Below are positions 10,339 to 19,135 of a stretch of DNA of 64,000 nt, piece by piece; positions within the stretch are counted from its first letter, which is position 1; the number at the start of each line of letters is the position of its first letter. The DNA is from Phycisphaerales bacterium. GTDB taxonomy: Bacteria > Planctomycetota > Phycisphaerae > Phycisphaerales > UBA1924. The notes beneath the pieces are model-generated. The model searched no databases, had not been told where the DNA came from, and was given only the letters and a program-made list of their open reading frames with translations. The translations under genes and the position numbers were made by a program. The stretch spans positions 186,001 to 250,000 of the forward strand of contig JADZER010000037.1 in NCBI GenBank assembly GCA_020850415.1. The letters run 5' to 3'.

Positions 10339-10366
10339 ATTATACGAGGATTGCATAGTCAATCAA
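10339..10366 (-). promoter_or_regulatory. Promoter of the argRCBF operon, probably leaderless
   Basis: Read on the minus strand: -35 TTGATT (10361-10366), 16-base spacer, -10 TATAAT (10339-10344), then eight bases to the argR ATG at 10330. The expected transcription start (about 10332) is practically at the start codon. The spacer and flanks are AT-rich with partial symmetry (ATGCAAT and ATCATGCA), as expected if an ArgR operator overlaps the promoter. The operator assignment is inference. Confidence 0.7.
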
Positions 10367-10418
10367 GCCCGGCCCGCGCGAGAACCCGCCCGCCCGCCGG
10401 GGCCGGTACCCTCCCGCC

Positions 10419-11201
10419 ATGCCCGGACCTATCAACCTCGCCTGCACCGACCAGGGCTCCGGCCCGGTGGTGGTCCTCGTCCACGGCTTCCCGATCGAGG
10501 GCTCCATGTGGCGCGACGCCGCCGGCCTGCTCGGCGCCGCCCACCGGGTCCTCGCGCCGGACCAGCGCGGCTACGGGCGCTCGCCCGGCACCCCGGCCGC
10601 CACGATGGCGGACTACGCCGACGACCTGGCCCGCCTGCTCGACCGCCACGCCGTCGACCGCCCGGCGTTGCTGGCGGGGCTCTCGTTCGGCGGGTATGTC
10701 GTGATGGAGTTCATGCGCCGCCACCCCGACCGGCTCGAAGCCGTGGGGCTGGTCGACACGCGCGAGGTCGGCGACACGCCCGACGCCGCGGCCGGCCGGC
10801 GGGCCGGCGCCGACGCCCTCGACGCCGGGGGCCCCGTCTCCGCCGTCGTCGCGCCGATGCTGCCCAAGCTCTTCGCCCCCGGCGCCCCGCGCACCATGGT
10901 CGAGCACTGGTCGCGGGTGCTCTGCGCCCAGTCGCCCGGCGCGGTCGCCGCCACCCTCCGGGCCATGGCCGACCGGCCCGACTCCACCGAGACGCTGCGG
11001 GCCTTCCAGGGACGGGCGCTGGTCGTCGCGGGCGAGTACGACGCCATCACGCCCGTGGAGGTCCACGAGCGGATGGCCGCGCTGCTACCGAACGCCGAGC
11101 TGCGCATCATCCCCGGGGCCGGCCACATGGCCCCGACCGAGCAGCCCCGGGCGTTCGCGTCGATCGTGGAGGAGTTCCTTGCGCAGGACGCCCGGTCCTG
11201 A
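10419..11201 (+). CDS. Alpha/beta hydrolase
   Basis: A 260-residue cytoplasmic hydrolase of the alpha/beta fold. VLVHGFPIEGSMW gives the oxyanion region, GLSFGGYV holds the nucleophile serine (about residue 90), AGEYDAITP the acid, and GAGHMAP the histidine. The substrate cannot be told from sequence; the family includes esterases, lactonases and haloperoxidase-like enzymes. It is divergent from argR, with 88 bases between the starts, and is followed 50 bases later by the LON-domain gene. Confidence 0.83.
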   Translation: MPGPINLACTDQGSGPVVVLVHGFPIEGSMWRDAAGLLGAAHRVLAPDQRGYGRSPGTPAATMADYADDLARLLDRHAVDRPALLAGLSFGGYVVMEFMRRHPDRLEAVGLVDTREVGDTPDAAAGRRAGADALDAGGPVSAVVAPMLPKLFAPGAPRTMVEHWSRVLCAQSPGAVAATLRAMADRPDSTETLRAFQGRALVVAGEYDAITPVEVHERMAALLPNAELRIIPGAGHMAPTEQPRAFASIVEEFLAQDARS

Positions 11202-11251
11202 GGGCGGCGACCCCCCGCCGGCCCAGCCACTACACTACCCCCGGAGGGCCC

Positions 11252-11959
11252 ATGTCCGAGGAAGTCTCCATCCAGGTCAACTTCTCGCGCCCCATGCCGC
11301 TGTTCCCGCTCGACCAAGCGACCCTCCTGCCCCAGCAGGTGCTCCCGCTCCACATCTTCGAGGAGCGCTACCTGCGGATGATCAACGACGCGCTGGACGG
11401 CGCCGGGCAGATCGCGATGGCGGTCTTCCGCGGCCAGCGCTGGAAGCAGGAGTACCACGGACGACCGCCGCTGCGCCCCGCGGTCTGCGTCGGGCAGGTC
11501 GTGCAGCACGAGCAGCTCCCCGACGGCCGGTACAATGTCCTGCTCCAGGGCATCTGCCGCGCCAAGATCGTCGAGGAGCTCGAGCCCGAGGAGGGCCTGC
11601 TCTACCGGCGCGCCCTGCTCCAGCCCGTCGGTGTGGGCGAGGTGGACGAGCAGGAGCTCGACGGCCTGCGCGACTGGCTCGACGAGGCGCTCACCGAGGG
11701 ACCCCTCCGCCAGATGACCGCCGCCTCCTCCATCCTGGAGTATGTCCGGAACGCCGAGATCCCCACCAGCGCCCTCCTCGAGCTGGTCAGCTTCACCATG
11801 ACCGGCGGCGGCGAGCTGCGCTACCGCCTGCTGGCCGAGGGCGATGTCACCCGCCGCGCGCGCCTCGTGCGGGACGAGCTCGAGCACATCGGGGTCCTCA
11901 TCCGCCGGGCACAGGCCCAGCGCCCGGAGGACTGGCCCAAGGGGTGCAGCTGGAACTGA
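11252..11959 (+). CDS. LON substrate-binding-domain protein
   Basis: A 235-residue protein that matches the N-terminal substrate-recognition domain of Lon protease without its ATPase or protease domains. Landmarks are MPLFPLDQATLLPQQVLPLH, the typical LPxxxLPLHIFEERY motif, and YNVLLQGICRAKI. The second half is helical and ends RRAQAQRPEDWPKGC. Stand-alone LON domain proteins are widespread; their role (adaptor or protein binding) is not settled. GGAGGG lies just before the ATG. Confidence 0.85.
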   Translation: MSEEVSIQVNFSRPMPLFPLDQATLLPQQVLPLHIFEERYLRMINDALDGAGQIAMAVFRGQRWKQEYHGRPPLRPAVCVGQVVQHEQLPDGRYNVLLQGICRAKIVEELEPEEGLLYRRALLQPVGVGEVDEQELDGLRDWLDEALTEGPLRQMTAASSILEYVRNAEIPTSALLELVSFTMTGGGELRYRLLAEGDVTRRARLVRDELEHIGVLIRRAQAQRPEDWPKGCSWN

Positions 11960-11988
11960 TCGCCCGCGCCCGGCGCGAGCCCCCGGCG

Positions 11989-13395
11989 TCAGGCGTCGAA
12001 CGCGCGCCCGATCGACTCCCGCAGGCTCTCGATCTGCGGGCCCGAATAGAACGGCCAGGGCCACGCCCGCTCGGCGATGATCTCGGCCTCCTCGGCCCGG
12101 GCGCCGAGGGCCTCAGCCCGCGCCCGCAACGCCTCCAGCGCCCCCGTGTTGCCCGACGCCCCACGCTCCCGCAGCCGCTGCATCCTGGCGAAGAGCTCGG
12201 CGCGCAGGCCGCTGCCGCGAGGAAGCGCGGCGATCTGGGCGGCCAGCTCGCGCTTCTCCCGCCCCAGGTCCGCGTCGCCGAGCAGGGCCGGGTCGTGGGC
12301 GGCGCGGTGGGCGAGGTCCCGGGCCGCGCCGATCTCGGCGGGGGTGGGAACCCCCTCGGCCAGGCCGCCAAAATCCAGGCGCAGCGTCGCGCTGGCGACC
12401 ACGGCGGGGGCCAGGTCGGTCGCGCCCAGCCAGCCGGCGAGCCACCGCTCGGTCACCCGGTCGTAGCCCCCGTCGGCGTGGCTCGCCCCGCCGCCGGTGC
12501 CGTGGATGAACAGGTCACACGCCCAACGCCGGAGCAGCCCGGTCATCGGCAGCCCGCGGAGGACGAGCCTCTCGTCGGGCAGGTCGGGGAGGCGGTCGCT
12601 GCCGACGGTGCGCCACGGGCCGGGCTCCCCCGAGCGCTCCCACAGCGGCAGCTCGACGGCGCCGGGCGAGACCGCGAGCTCGCGCACGCCGGCATCGGGG
12701 TGCGCGCCGGCGGCCTCGTTGTAGAGCCGGGCGCACGCCCCGGCGTCCTCGCGCATCGCGCCGACGAGCCGGGCGAAAGCCGGCGCCGCGTGCAGGTCGC
12801 TGGCGAAGAACGAGCGGAGCGCCGCGCCGCTGCCCAGCGCCGATCCGCACGCGCCGTGGAGCTGGCGGGCGAGGGAGGGCTGGTCGGCGTGCGCATCGAG
12901 CAGCCCCACAAGGCGTGCGAGCGCGTCGTGGACCGAGGGGAGCGCCGCATCGGCCGGCGCCCTGAACCGGGCCGGGGGCAGCGAGGCCGGCGGCGTATCG
13001 TCCCGGCCCAAGCTGATCGCGCCGCGGGAGAGGTGTCCGCCGTCCCGCGCTGGGCCAGTTGGCCCGGCCGGGCCTGCCGCACGCGCCGGATATATCAGGC
13101 TCGCCCCCGCCCCCGGCGACTGATCGACCACGACCCACGCCCCCGCCCCGCCGACGCGCTCGGCCAGCGCGTGCACCGCGAACCACTTGGCCAGGATCCC
13201 CGGGTGCCAGAGCCCCGGCTGGTGCCCGGCCATAATCACCGGCCGATCGGTCGGCAGGCCGAGCGCCGCGCGCGTCGAGCGCGAGAGATCATCAGCCCGC
13301 CCCGCGCGCACCAGCCCCGGCCAATCGCGCGCCGACGGCTCGAAGACCAGCCCAGCATCGTCGTGCGTGCTTGCCATGTCCGCCATGTCCGCCAT
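11989..13395 (-). CDS. Hypothetical protein with BshC-like HQPG motif
   Basis: A 468-residue protein I can only place loosely. VIMAGHQPGLWHPGILAKWF resembles the GxQxGLxxGPxxxxxK nucleotide-site motif of BshC, the cysteine ligase of bacillithiol synthesis, and the length and C-terminal helical region are compatible. LRGLPMTGLLRRW and FIHGTGGGASHADGGYDRVT are further conserved-looking stretches. Whether it is a true BshC is doubtful, as no other bacillithiol genes are visible. The start lies in a repeat giving three in-frame ATG codons nine bases apart (13395, 13386, 13377), and the longest form is used. It lies 11 bases after the glycosyltransferase stop, so both are probably cotranscribed. 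Confidence 0.6.
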   Translation of the reverse strand: MADMADMASTHDDAGLVFEPSARDWPGLVRAGRADDLSRSTRAALGLPTDRPVIMAGHQPGLWHPGILAKWFAVHALAERVGGAGAWVVVDQSPGAGASLIYPARAAGPAGPTGPARDGGHLSRGAISLGRDDTPPASLPPARFRAPADAALPSVHDALARLVGLLDAHADQPSLARQLHGACGSALGSGAALRSFFASDLHAAPAFARLVGAMREDAGACARLYNEAAGAHPDAGVRELAVSPGAVELPLWERSGEPGPWRTVGSDRLPDLPDERLVLRGLPMTGLLRRWACDLFIHGTGGGASHADGGYDRVTERWLAGWLGATDLAPAVVASATLRLDFGGLAEGVPTPAEIGAARDLAHRAAHDPALLGDADLGREKRELAAQIAALPRGSGLRAELFARMQRLRERGASGNTGALEALRARAEALGARAEEAEIIAERAWPWPFYSGPQIESLRESIGRAFDA

Positions 13396-13406
13396 GTCCG
13401 CCAACT

Positions 13407-14180
13407 CTAGAACCCCGGGCACGGGCACCGGACATCGTGCCACGCCGACTCGGGCAGCCTGCAGGCGTGTCGGCGCAGCTCGCAGTGCATCGCGTGCTGG
13501 TAGTGCGCCAGGCGCAGGGCCGCGTCGTCCAGGTCGCCGCCGAAGCTGCGGTTGGGGTCGTTGTAGATCAGCTTCACCGGGATCTCGCGGATGCGGAACC
13601 GCATCGCGGCCGCCTGGACCCACAGCTGCATCGGGAACGCGTACCCGCTCTCGGTGAGATGGAGCCGGCGCATCGCCTCGACCCGGTGGGCCTTGAACCC
13701 GCAGAACGCGTCGGTCAGCAGCGTCCCCCCGGCCCCGACGAACACCGCGCCGAGCCGCTCGTTGATCTCCCGCGTGATCGCCGCGTTCACATTGCGCCGC
13801 TCGATCGGCGGCGCGTCGTCCTCCGGCTGGCGGACCAGGTACCGAGAGCCGCTGATGATGTCCCACCCGCCGCCGCCGGCCGCCTCCACGAACTCAGGGA
13901 TCGCGTCCGGCTCGTGCTGCTCATCGCAGTCCATCGTGATGACCCAGTCGTACCCGCCCGCCGCCGCCGCGTGGAACGCCTCCCGGAGCGACGCCCCGTA
14001 CCCGAGGTTCGGCTGGTTGCGGATCACCCGGACCGGCTTGCCCGCCAGCAGCTCCGGAGTCCGGTCCGTCGACCCGTCGTCGATCACGAGCACATCGTGC
14101 CCGTGGGCCAGCACTCGGTCGACGACGCGGCAGACATACCGCTCCTCGTTGTAGACGGGGATGGCGATCAAGGTGCGCAT
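13407..14180 (-). CDS. Family 2 glycosyltransferase (DPM1-like)
   Basis: A 257-residue soluble GT-A glycosyltransferase. IAIPVYNEERYV begins the fold; VIDDGSTD and the DxD motif TMDCDEQHEPDAI bind the nucleotide sugar and metal; NLGYGASLREA and DAFCGFKAHR follow. The pattern resembles dolichyl/undecaprenyl-phosphate mannosyl- or glucosyltransferases, without the C-terminal membrane anchors some of these have. Donor and acceptor are unknown. GGAGGG 11 bases upstream supports ATG 14180. It is upstream of, and probably cotranscribed with, the BshC-like gene. Confidence 0.88.
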   Translation of the reverse strand: MRTLIAIPVYNEERYVCRVVDRVLAHGHDVLVIDDGSTDRTPELLAGKPVRVIRNQPNLGYGASLREAFHAAAAGGYDWVITMDCDEQHEPDAIPEFVEAAGGGGWDIISGSRYLVRQPEDDAPPIERRNVNAAITREINERLGAVFVGAGGTLLTDAFCGFKAHRVEAMRRLHLTESGYAFPMQLWVQAAAMRFRIREIPVKLIYNDPNRSFGGDLDDAALRLAHYQHAMHCELRRHACRLPESAWHDVRCPCPGF

Positions 14181-14295
14181 GGTGGGGGGTGCCCTCCTGG
14201 CCGGCCGGCCCTGCTCCCGCAAGATTAGGCCGCCCGGTCACCGAGAAACTGGCCGGCAAGGTGGGGTATTCCCGCCGGCCCCGGGCCGGCCCGGG

Positions 14296-16131
14296 TTACT
14301 TCACCCCCGCCAGCTTCCGCACCGTGAAGTCGAAGTTCTTGACCATGCTCGCGTGCACCCCGTAGACCACGCCGATGTACACGCCCGCCGCGATCGCGCC
14401 CCCGACGATCAGCGAGATCCGGGCCTGGGCCAGGCTCGTGCTCGAGATCGTCTCGGCCAGCGCCGAGTCGGGGTGGATGCACGCGAACACGAGCGTGGCC
14501 GGGCTGGCGGCCGTCAGCACGGCCCCGATGATCGCGAGCCCCTCGCCGGACTTCCAGGCGCACAGACCGATCACGCCGCTGATCACGCCGACCACGCCCA
14601 CCGCACCGATCACGCTCGCGATCGTCCCCTTGCTCTTCAGCGACCACTGCAGGCCGATGATGACGCAGAACATGATGAACGGGATCGTGACCAAGGGCGC
14701 GAGCAACGCCGCCTCGGGCAGCAGCACCGGGATGCTCACCGTCGCGCCGCCGTTGACCGAGGCGCTGACCATCGCGCCGTCCTCCCGCCCCAGCCCGCCC
14801 GTGAGCACATACACCGCCGTCAACGCGAGCGTGCCCATCGGGACCGCCAGCATCGGCAGCAGGTACGCCACCAGCCCCCGCATCTTCCCCGTCAGGTACG
14901 AGCCGGGAGTGATCGGTGTCGTGAGCAGCAGGTCCAGCGTCCCATCCTCCCGCTCGCGGCTGACGGCCGTCGCCGACATGTTGATCGCGATCAACGCGAT
15001 GATCACCAGCTCGCCCAGCACCGTGAACGCCAGCGACAGCTGGAAATCCGACGCGCCGAAGGTCCCGATGTGGTACGCGATCACCAGCGCCACGCCCAGC
15101 GCCGCCCCCATCGCCACGAACGACCAACGCGCGAGGATCCGACCGAAGGTGCTGTTCCGCGCCGCGGCCTCACGCCACGCGATCGGGTTGCTCCACACCG
15201 TCCGCGGCGGGCGGTGCTCGGCCCCCGCGGCCCCCAGCCCGAACATCTTGCGGTACCACGGCACACCCGCCTTCCGATTGCCCGCCAGCGACGCCAGCCC
15301 GCCCAGCCGGACCGTGATCGCGCTGAGCACCATCAGCACCAGACTCACCCCCACGCTCAGGTAGCACCACGCCGTCACCGGGTGCCGCAGCATCCACGGG
15401 CCGGCCTCGTCGGCGCGCGGGTAGTTGGAGGGCTCCAGCAACGCCCGGAGCGTCAGGAACGGGTTGATCACCGTCATCCAGGTGACGCCCGGGTACCCCG
15501 AACGCAAACGGATCATCGCGTCGATCGCCATCGTCACCGCCAGATAGCTCACCACCGACACATAGAAGGTGAACACCGCCCGACGACCCGCCATGCGGCT
15601 CACCGCCAGCGCGATCGCGATCGTCCCCACCAAAACCGCCGCGCACCCCGCGATCAGATAGCTCGCGAAGATCGACCCGCCAGGCACGCCGCCGAAGTAC
15701 TGCACCAACGCGAACAACGGCAGACTCGCGAACAGCAGCGCCAGGATAAAGAACAGCCGGCCGAACAGGTTCCCCAGCACGATCTCCGCGGCCGTCAGCG
15801 GCGTGGTCAGCAGCACCTCCCAGGTCCGCGGGCTCGCCTCCTGGGCGATCGCCCCCGCCATGAACACCGGCGCGATCACGCAGATCAGACCCACCTGCAG
15901 GTACGCGATCGCGATGAAGCTCGACGCCCCCGCCTCGGCCAGGTCACGGTAGCTCAGCTCCGCGCTCCCGCCCGTCAGCAGCAGCCGCCACAGCAGCACG
16001 ATGACCAGCACCGCCAGGTACGCGCTCCGGATGTACATGTGGCGCGTCCGCCGGGACCCGTTCTGCACAAGGCGCACCGCGATCGGGTTCGTGGGGGCAA
16101 GACGCAGAAACCATCGGAGGATCGCGGGCAT
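14296..16131 (-). CDS. ABC-2 type permease, two fused units
   Basis: A 611-residue integral membrane protein with about twelve hydrophobic segments in two homologous halves. Each half carries the ABC-2 permease amphipathic motif: EASPRTWEVLLTTPLTAAEI in the first and REREDGTLDLLLTTPITPGS in the second. The halves are joined by a cytoplasmic stretch (GAEHRPPRTVWSNPIAWREA). It probably forms the complete membrane part of an exporter; the partner ATPase is not adjacent. ATG 16131 gives the usual start before ILRWFLRLAPTNPI; no clear Shine-Dalgarno is seen, and an upstream start is possible. Cargo unknown. Confidence 0.85.
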   Translation of the reverse strand: MPAILRWFLRLAPTNPIAVRLVQNGSRRTRHMYIRSAYLAVLVIVLLWRLLLTGGSAELSYRDLAEAGASSFIAIAYLQVGLICVIAPVFMAGAIAQEASPRTWEVLLTTPLTAAEIVLGNLFGRLFFILALLFASLPLFALVQYFGGVPGGSIFASYLIAGCAAVLVGTIAIALAVSRMAGRRAVFTFYVSVVSYLAVTMAIDAMIRLRSGYPGVTWMTVINPFLTLRALLEPSNYPRADEAGPWMLRHPVTAWCYLSVGVSLVLMVLSAITVRLGGLASLAGNRKAGVPWYRKMFGLGAAGAEHRPPRTVWSNPIAWREAAARNSTFGRILARWSFVAMGAALGVALVIAYHIGTFGASDFQLSLAFTVLGELVIIALIAINMSATAVSREREDGTLDLLLTTPITPGSYLTGKMRGLVAYLLPMLAVPMGTLALTAVYVLTGGLGREDGAMVSASVNGGATVSIPVLLPEAALLAPLVTIPFIMFCVIIGLQWSLKSKGTIASVIGAVGVVGVISGVIGLCAWKSGEGLAIIGAVLTAASPATLVFACIHPDSALAETISSTSLAQARISLIVGGAIAAGVYIGVVYGVHASMVKNFDFTVRKLAGVK

Positions 16132-16261
16132 GGCGGGGAGATAGTACTGGCTCGGGACCCTCGGCGTACGCCGGCCCATCACGCGGCCGATCACGCGGCC
16201 GCCACCCTTGTACCGGCGCGGCGCCCCCGGGGTTCAGCCCCTCTCACCCCCAATCCCGCCG

Positions 16262-17602
16262 TCACCCCCCCTGCGACTGGTACCGCCCGGCCATGGTCTC
16301 CAAGTCTCTCCCGTCCACCACCCCGTCGTAGTTGATATCCGCCCGCAGGCTGCCCGCACGGTACCAGTCCAGGTAGCTGACCAGCTCGCCCGTGTCGACA
16401 CGCCCGCTGCCGTCCAGGTCGTAGTGGAGCAGGAACAGCCGCTGGGCGGTGGCCTGCCCGAGGGCCTGCCTCCGTGCCGCCCACTCCCCGTCGCTGAGCC
16501 GCCCATCACCGTCGGCATCGAACTCCGCGCCCGCGCGTTCGAGGGCGGCCTTGGCTCGTTCGGCCCCGACCAGCACGCTGGTGTCCTGGATGACAGTCTC
16601 CCAACGCTGCACCGCCGCCATGTACCGCTGGAGTTGGTCGTCGTCGGTGAAACGCCCCCCCTCCGCGCCGTACTCCCGCGGGTCGGGCTGAGCCGGCAGT
16701 TGGGGCGCGGCCCCCGCGTCCGGGCCGGCGAGCGCGTCGCCGAGGATGGCCTCGATCGTCGGGCGCGACAGGCTCTGGCGGAGCAAGTCGTCGCGCCGGG
16801 CCTCGGCGACACCGGCCCAGTACTGGCCCTGAGTTCCCTCGGCCGCGATCTTCGCGAACACCTCGGCCTGCTGCCCGGCGGTCTGTCCCGCCGGTGTCCC
16901 CAGCCAGTCGACCGATCCATCGAGATCGACCAGCGTGTGCGCGACCAGCTGGGCCCGCCCGCTGTCGCGTTCCTCGTCGCTGAGCAGGCCGTCCCCATCA
17001 ATGTCCCACGCGTCAAGCCGGGCGCGGTCGGCCATCGCCCGCATGCCGACCTCGTTGAGCCGCAACTGCGACGCCGGCGCCTGCTCTTGCGCACTGAGCA
17101 CTCCGTCGCCGTCGGTGTCCAGCAGGGCGACGATGTACGGGTGGGGGTTCTTCGGGAGCGAATACTCAGCGATGTACGCGCCGAACGCGAGAAGCTCCTC
17201 CTCCGATACGCTCCCATCGCCGTCGGCATCGATCGCCCGCAGTTGGATGTCATCCGCTCGGGTCTGCTCGATCAGATCCGCGACCGTCGGCTCGACCCCC
17301 TCGAGGCGGGCCTGATACTGCGCCAGGGTGTAGGCCTCGAGCTCGGCGTAGGGCCAGCCCGCAGGCCGGTTGGCCGTCACCCACGCCCTCGCCCGGTCCA
17401 ACCGCTCGTCCCTGTCGGGCCGTCCGGCGGGCCCGGCCCTTGCGATCTCTCGCTGGAGCGCATCGAGCGCCTCGGACTCGGAGACCGGCGGCAACCCGCG
17501 TGGGGTCGCCAAGTCCTGCGTGGGCTCCCCCCGCCGCGCGAACCACAGCAGCCCCAGACTCAGGGCAACCACGACCGCAACCCCGACGCCGACTCGCCTC
17601 AT
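16262..17602 (-). CDS. Membrane-anchored EF-hand protein, array copy 4
   Basis: A 446-residue protein with one N-terminal transmembrane segment (VGVGVAVVVALSLGLLWFAR) and a large extracytoplasmic part. After a conserved region NRPAGWPYAELEAYTLAQYQ come about six EF-hand loops (for example DADGDGSVSEEE, DTDGDGVLSAQE, DIDGDGLLSDEE, DADGDGRLSDGE). The end is a dockerin-like pair, DLDGSGRVDTGEL and DINYDGVVDGRDL, finishing GRYQSQGG. GGAGGG lies five bases before the ATG. It is the last member transcribed of four tandem paralogues, 66 bases after the previous one. The function is unknown; calcium binding is very likely. Confidence 0.87.
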   Translation of the reverse strand: MRRVGVGVAVVVALSLGLLWFARRGEPTQDLATPRGLPPVSESEALDALQREIARAGPAGRPDRDERLDRARAWVTANRPAGWPYAELEAYTLAQYQARLEGVEPTVADLIEQTRADDIQLRAIDADGDGSVSEEELLAFGAYIAEYSLPKNPHPYIVALLDTDGDGVLSAQEQAPASQLRLNEVGMRAMADRARLDAWDIDGDGLLSDEERDSGRAQLVAHTLVDLDGSVDWLGTPAGQTAGQQAEVFAKIAAEGTQGQYWAGVAEARRDDLLRQSLSRPTIEAILGDALAGPDAGAAPQLPAQPDPREYGAEGGRFTDDDQLQRYMAAVQRWETVIQDTSVLVGAERAKAALERAGAEFDADGDGRLSDGEWAARRQALGQATAQRLFLLHYDLDGSGRVDTGELVSYLDWYRAGSLRADINYDGVVDGRDLETMAGRYQSQGG

Positions 17603-17668
17603 GCCGTCCCTCCGGGGCCGCCCCCTGGGGGATCCTACCACAGGAGGCGCGTGCGCCCAACCCCGGCC

Positions 17669-19015
17669 TCACCCCCCCTGCGACTGATATCGCCCGGCCA
17701 TCGCCTCCAGGTCGCGCCCGTCCAGCACCCCGTCGTAATTGACATCCGCCCGCATGCTCCCCGCCCGGTACCAGTCCAGGTAGCTGACCAGCTCGCCCGT
17801 GTCGACACGCCCGCTGCCGTCCAGGTCGTAGCTCTGCAGGAACAGCCGCTCGTCCCGCTCCGCTCTCAACTCACGCAGCCGGGCGTCCCACTCCGGGACG
17901 GTCAGGCGGCCGTCGCCGTCGAGGTCGCTCTCGGCCGCGGCGTGCTCGAACTTCAGCCGCAGCGCCAGCGCGTCCCGCAGGGTTGCCAGCTCCAGCAACT
18001 GGGCCCGGTGGGCCTCGGTCGCGGCCAGATACCGCTCCATCGACTCGCTGTCGAGGGAGCCGTCGCCGTCCCCATCGAACTCGCTCGCCTGCGGCTCCGG
18101 GGGCAGGCTCTGGGCGAGTCGGGACTGGAGCTCCCGCGGGTCCATCGTCTCGATCCGCATGCTCTGCAGCAGCGGCTGCGCGAGGGCCTGTGTCGACATC
18201 CGCTCCTGGCGCTGCAGCAGCCGGTCGAGATAGTCCTGGCCGAACTCCCCGACGATCGCCTCCCGGGCCGCCGCCTGCTCGGCGGGGTCGATCTGGCCGG
18301 GATCCTCCACCATCTCGATGCTCCCGTCGGGGAGGAGCTTCATCCGGTCGAAGGTGGCCGCGGCGCCCGCGTCCCGCTCCTGCGCGGAGAGCACCCCGTC
18401 GCGGTCCGCGTCCCACCGCTCGAGCTCCACCCGCTCGAGGATGCCGGCGAACGCCCCCTGCATCGCGGTGGCCGCGATACCCGCCTCTCGCTGCTCGCGC
18501 CCGCCGGGGCTTTCGTTCTCGGGGCCCGGCGACGGGTTGAGGAACGGATGGGTCAGCGGGTTGAACGACGCGAGCCCGCCATCGGCGAATGCCGTCAGCT
18601 CGTCATCGCTGACGCGCCCGTCGCCGTCGGCGTCCAACGCCCGGATCAGCTCGACCTCGATCTCCTGCTGCCCGAGCACCCAGCCCGCCGATCGCGCCTC
18701 GCCGTCCATCAGCGCCGCCATCATCGCGAGCATCCTGGACTCCAGATCGGCGTGGGGCCACCCCTCGGGCCGATTCGCCGCCACCCACGCCCGGGCGTCC
18801 GCGAGATGGTCCTCGCCTGAGGCCGCCCGCACGGGCGGCGCCCGCCGGATCTCCTCGCGGAGTTCCGCGAGCGCGGCGTCCGGCTCGGGCCGGCCGGCCC
18901 CGTCACCGGCGGGCGTCGTGCCGGCCGATCCCCCCGGGGTGCCTCCGCGAAGCACGAGAAACGCGATCGCTCCCGCGAGCAGGACCGTCCCGACCGCCGC
19001 CAATGCCACCCGCAT
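17669..19015 (-). CDS. Membrane-anchored EF-hand protein, array copy 3
   Basis: A 448-residue paralogue of its neighbours: N-terminal anchor (VALAAVGTVLLAGAIAFLVL), conserved NRPEGWPHADLESRMLAMMA, then EF-hand loops DADGDGRVSDDE, DADRDGVLSAQE, DGDGDGSLDSES and DLDGDGRLTVPE and the dockerin-like end DLDGSGRVDTGEL/DVNYDGVLDGRDL, finishing GRYQSQGG. The second EF-hand position present in the siblings is degenerate here (a Pro/Glu/Asn/Ser-rich loop). GGAAGGGAG is upstream of the ATG. The 3' end is nearly identical at nucleotide level to copies 2 and 4. Confidence 0.87.
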   Translation of the reverse strand: MRVALAAVGTVLLAGAIAFLVLRGGTPGGSAGTTPAGDGAGRPEPDAALAELREEIRRAPPVRAASGEDHLADARAWVAANRPEGWPHADLESRMLAMMAALMDGEARSAGWVLGQQEIEVELIRALDADGDGRVSDDELTAFADGGLASFNPLTHPFLNPSPGPENESPGGREQREAGIAATAMQGAFAGILERVELERWDADRDGVLSAQERDAGAAATFDRMKLLPDGSIEMVEDPGQIDPAEQAAAREAIVGEFGQDYLDRLLQRQERMSTQALAQPLLQSMRIETMDPRELQSRLAQSLPPEPQASEFDGDGDGSLDSESMERYLAATEAHRAQLLELATLRDALALRLKFEHAAAESDLDGDGRLTVPEWDARLRELRAERDERLFLQSYDLDGSGRVDTGELVSYLDWYRAGSMRADVNYDGVLDGRDLEAMAGRYQSQGG

Positions 19016-19135
19016 ACGAGGCACTCCCTTCCGTCGGGGCCCGTTGCGGGCGGGCCGAGTTTCCGACCGTTCGCGAACTCCACCCGGGCGCACCGGACGA
19101 CCTCCCGGACACGGGCGCCGGGGCGTCGTCGGCGC

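Noticed and set aside
14257-14295. GC-rich inverted repeat GGCCGGC/GCCGGCC as terminator of the permease gene
   Set aside because: The loop is 16 bases and the following run is only AGTTTCT, too weak to list.
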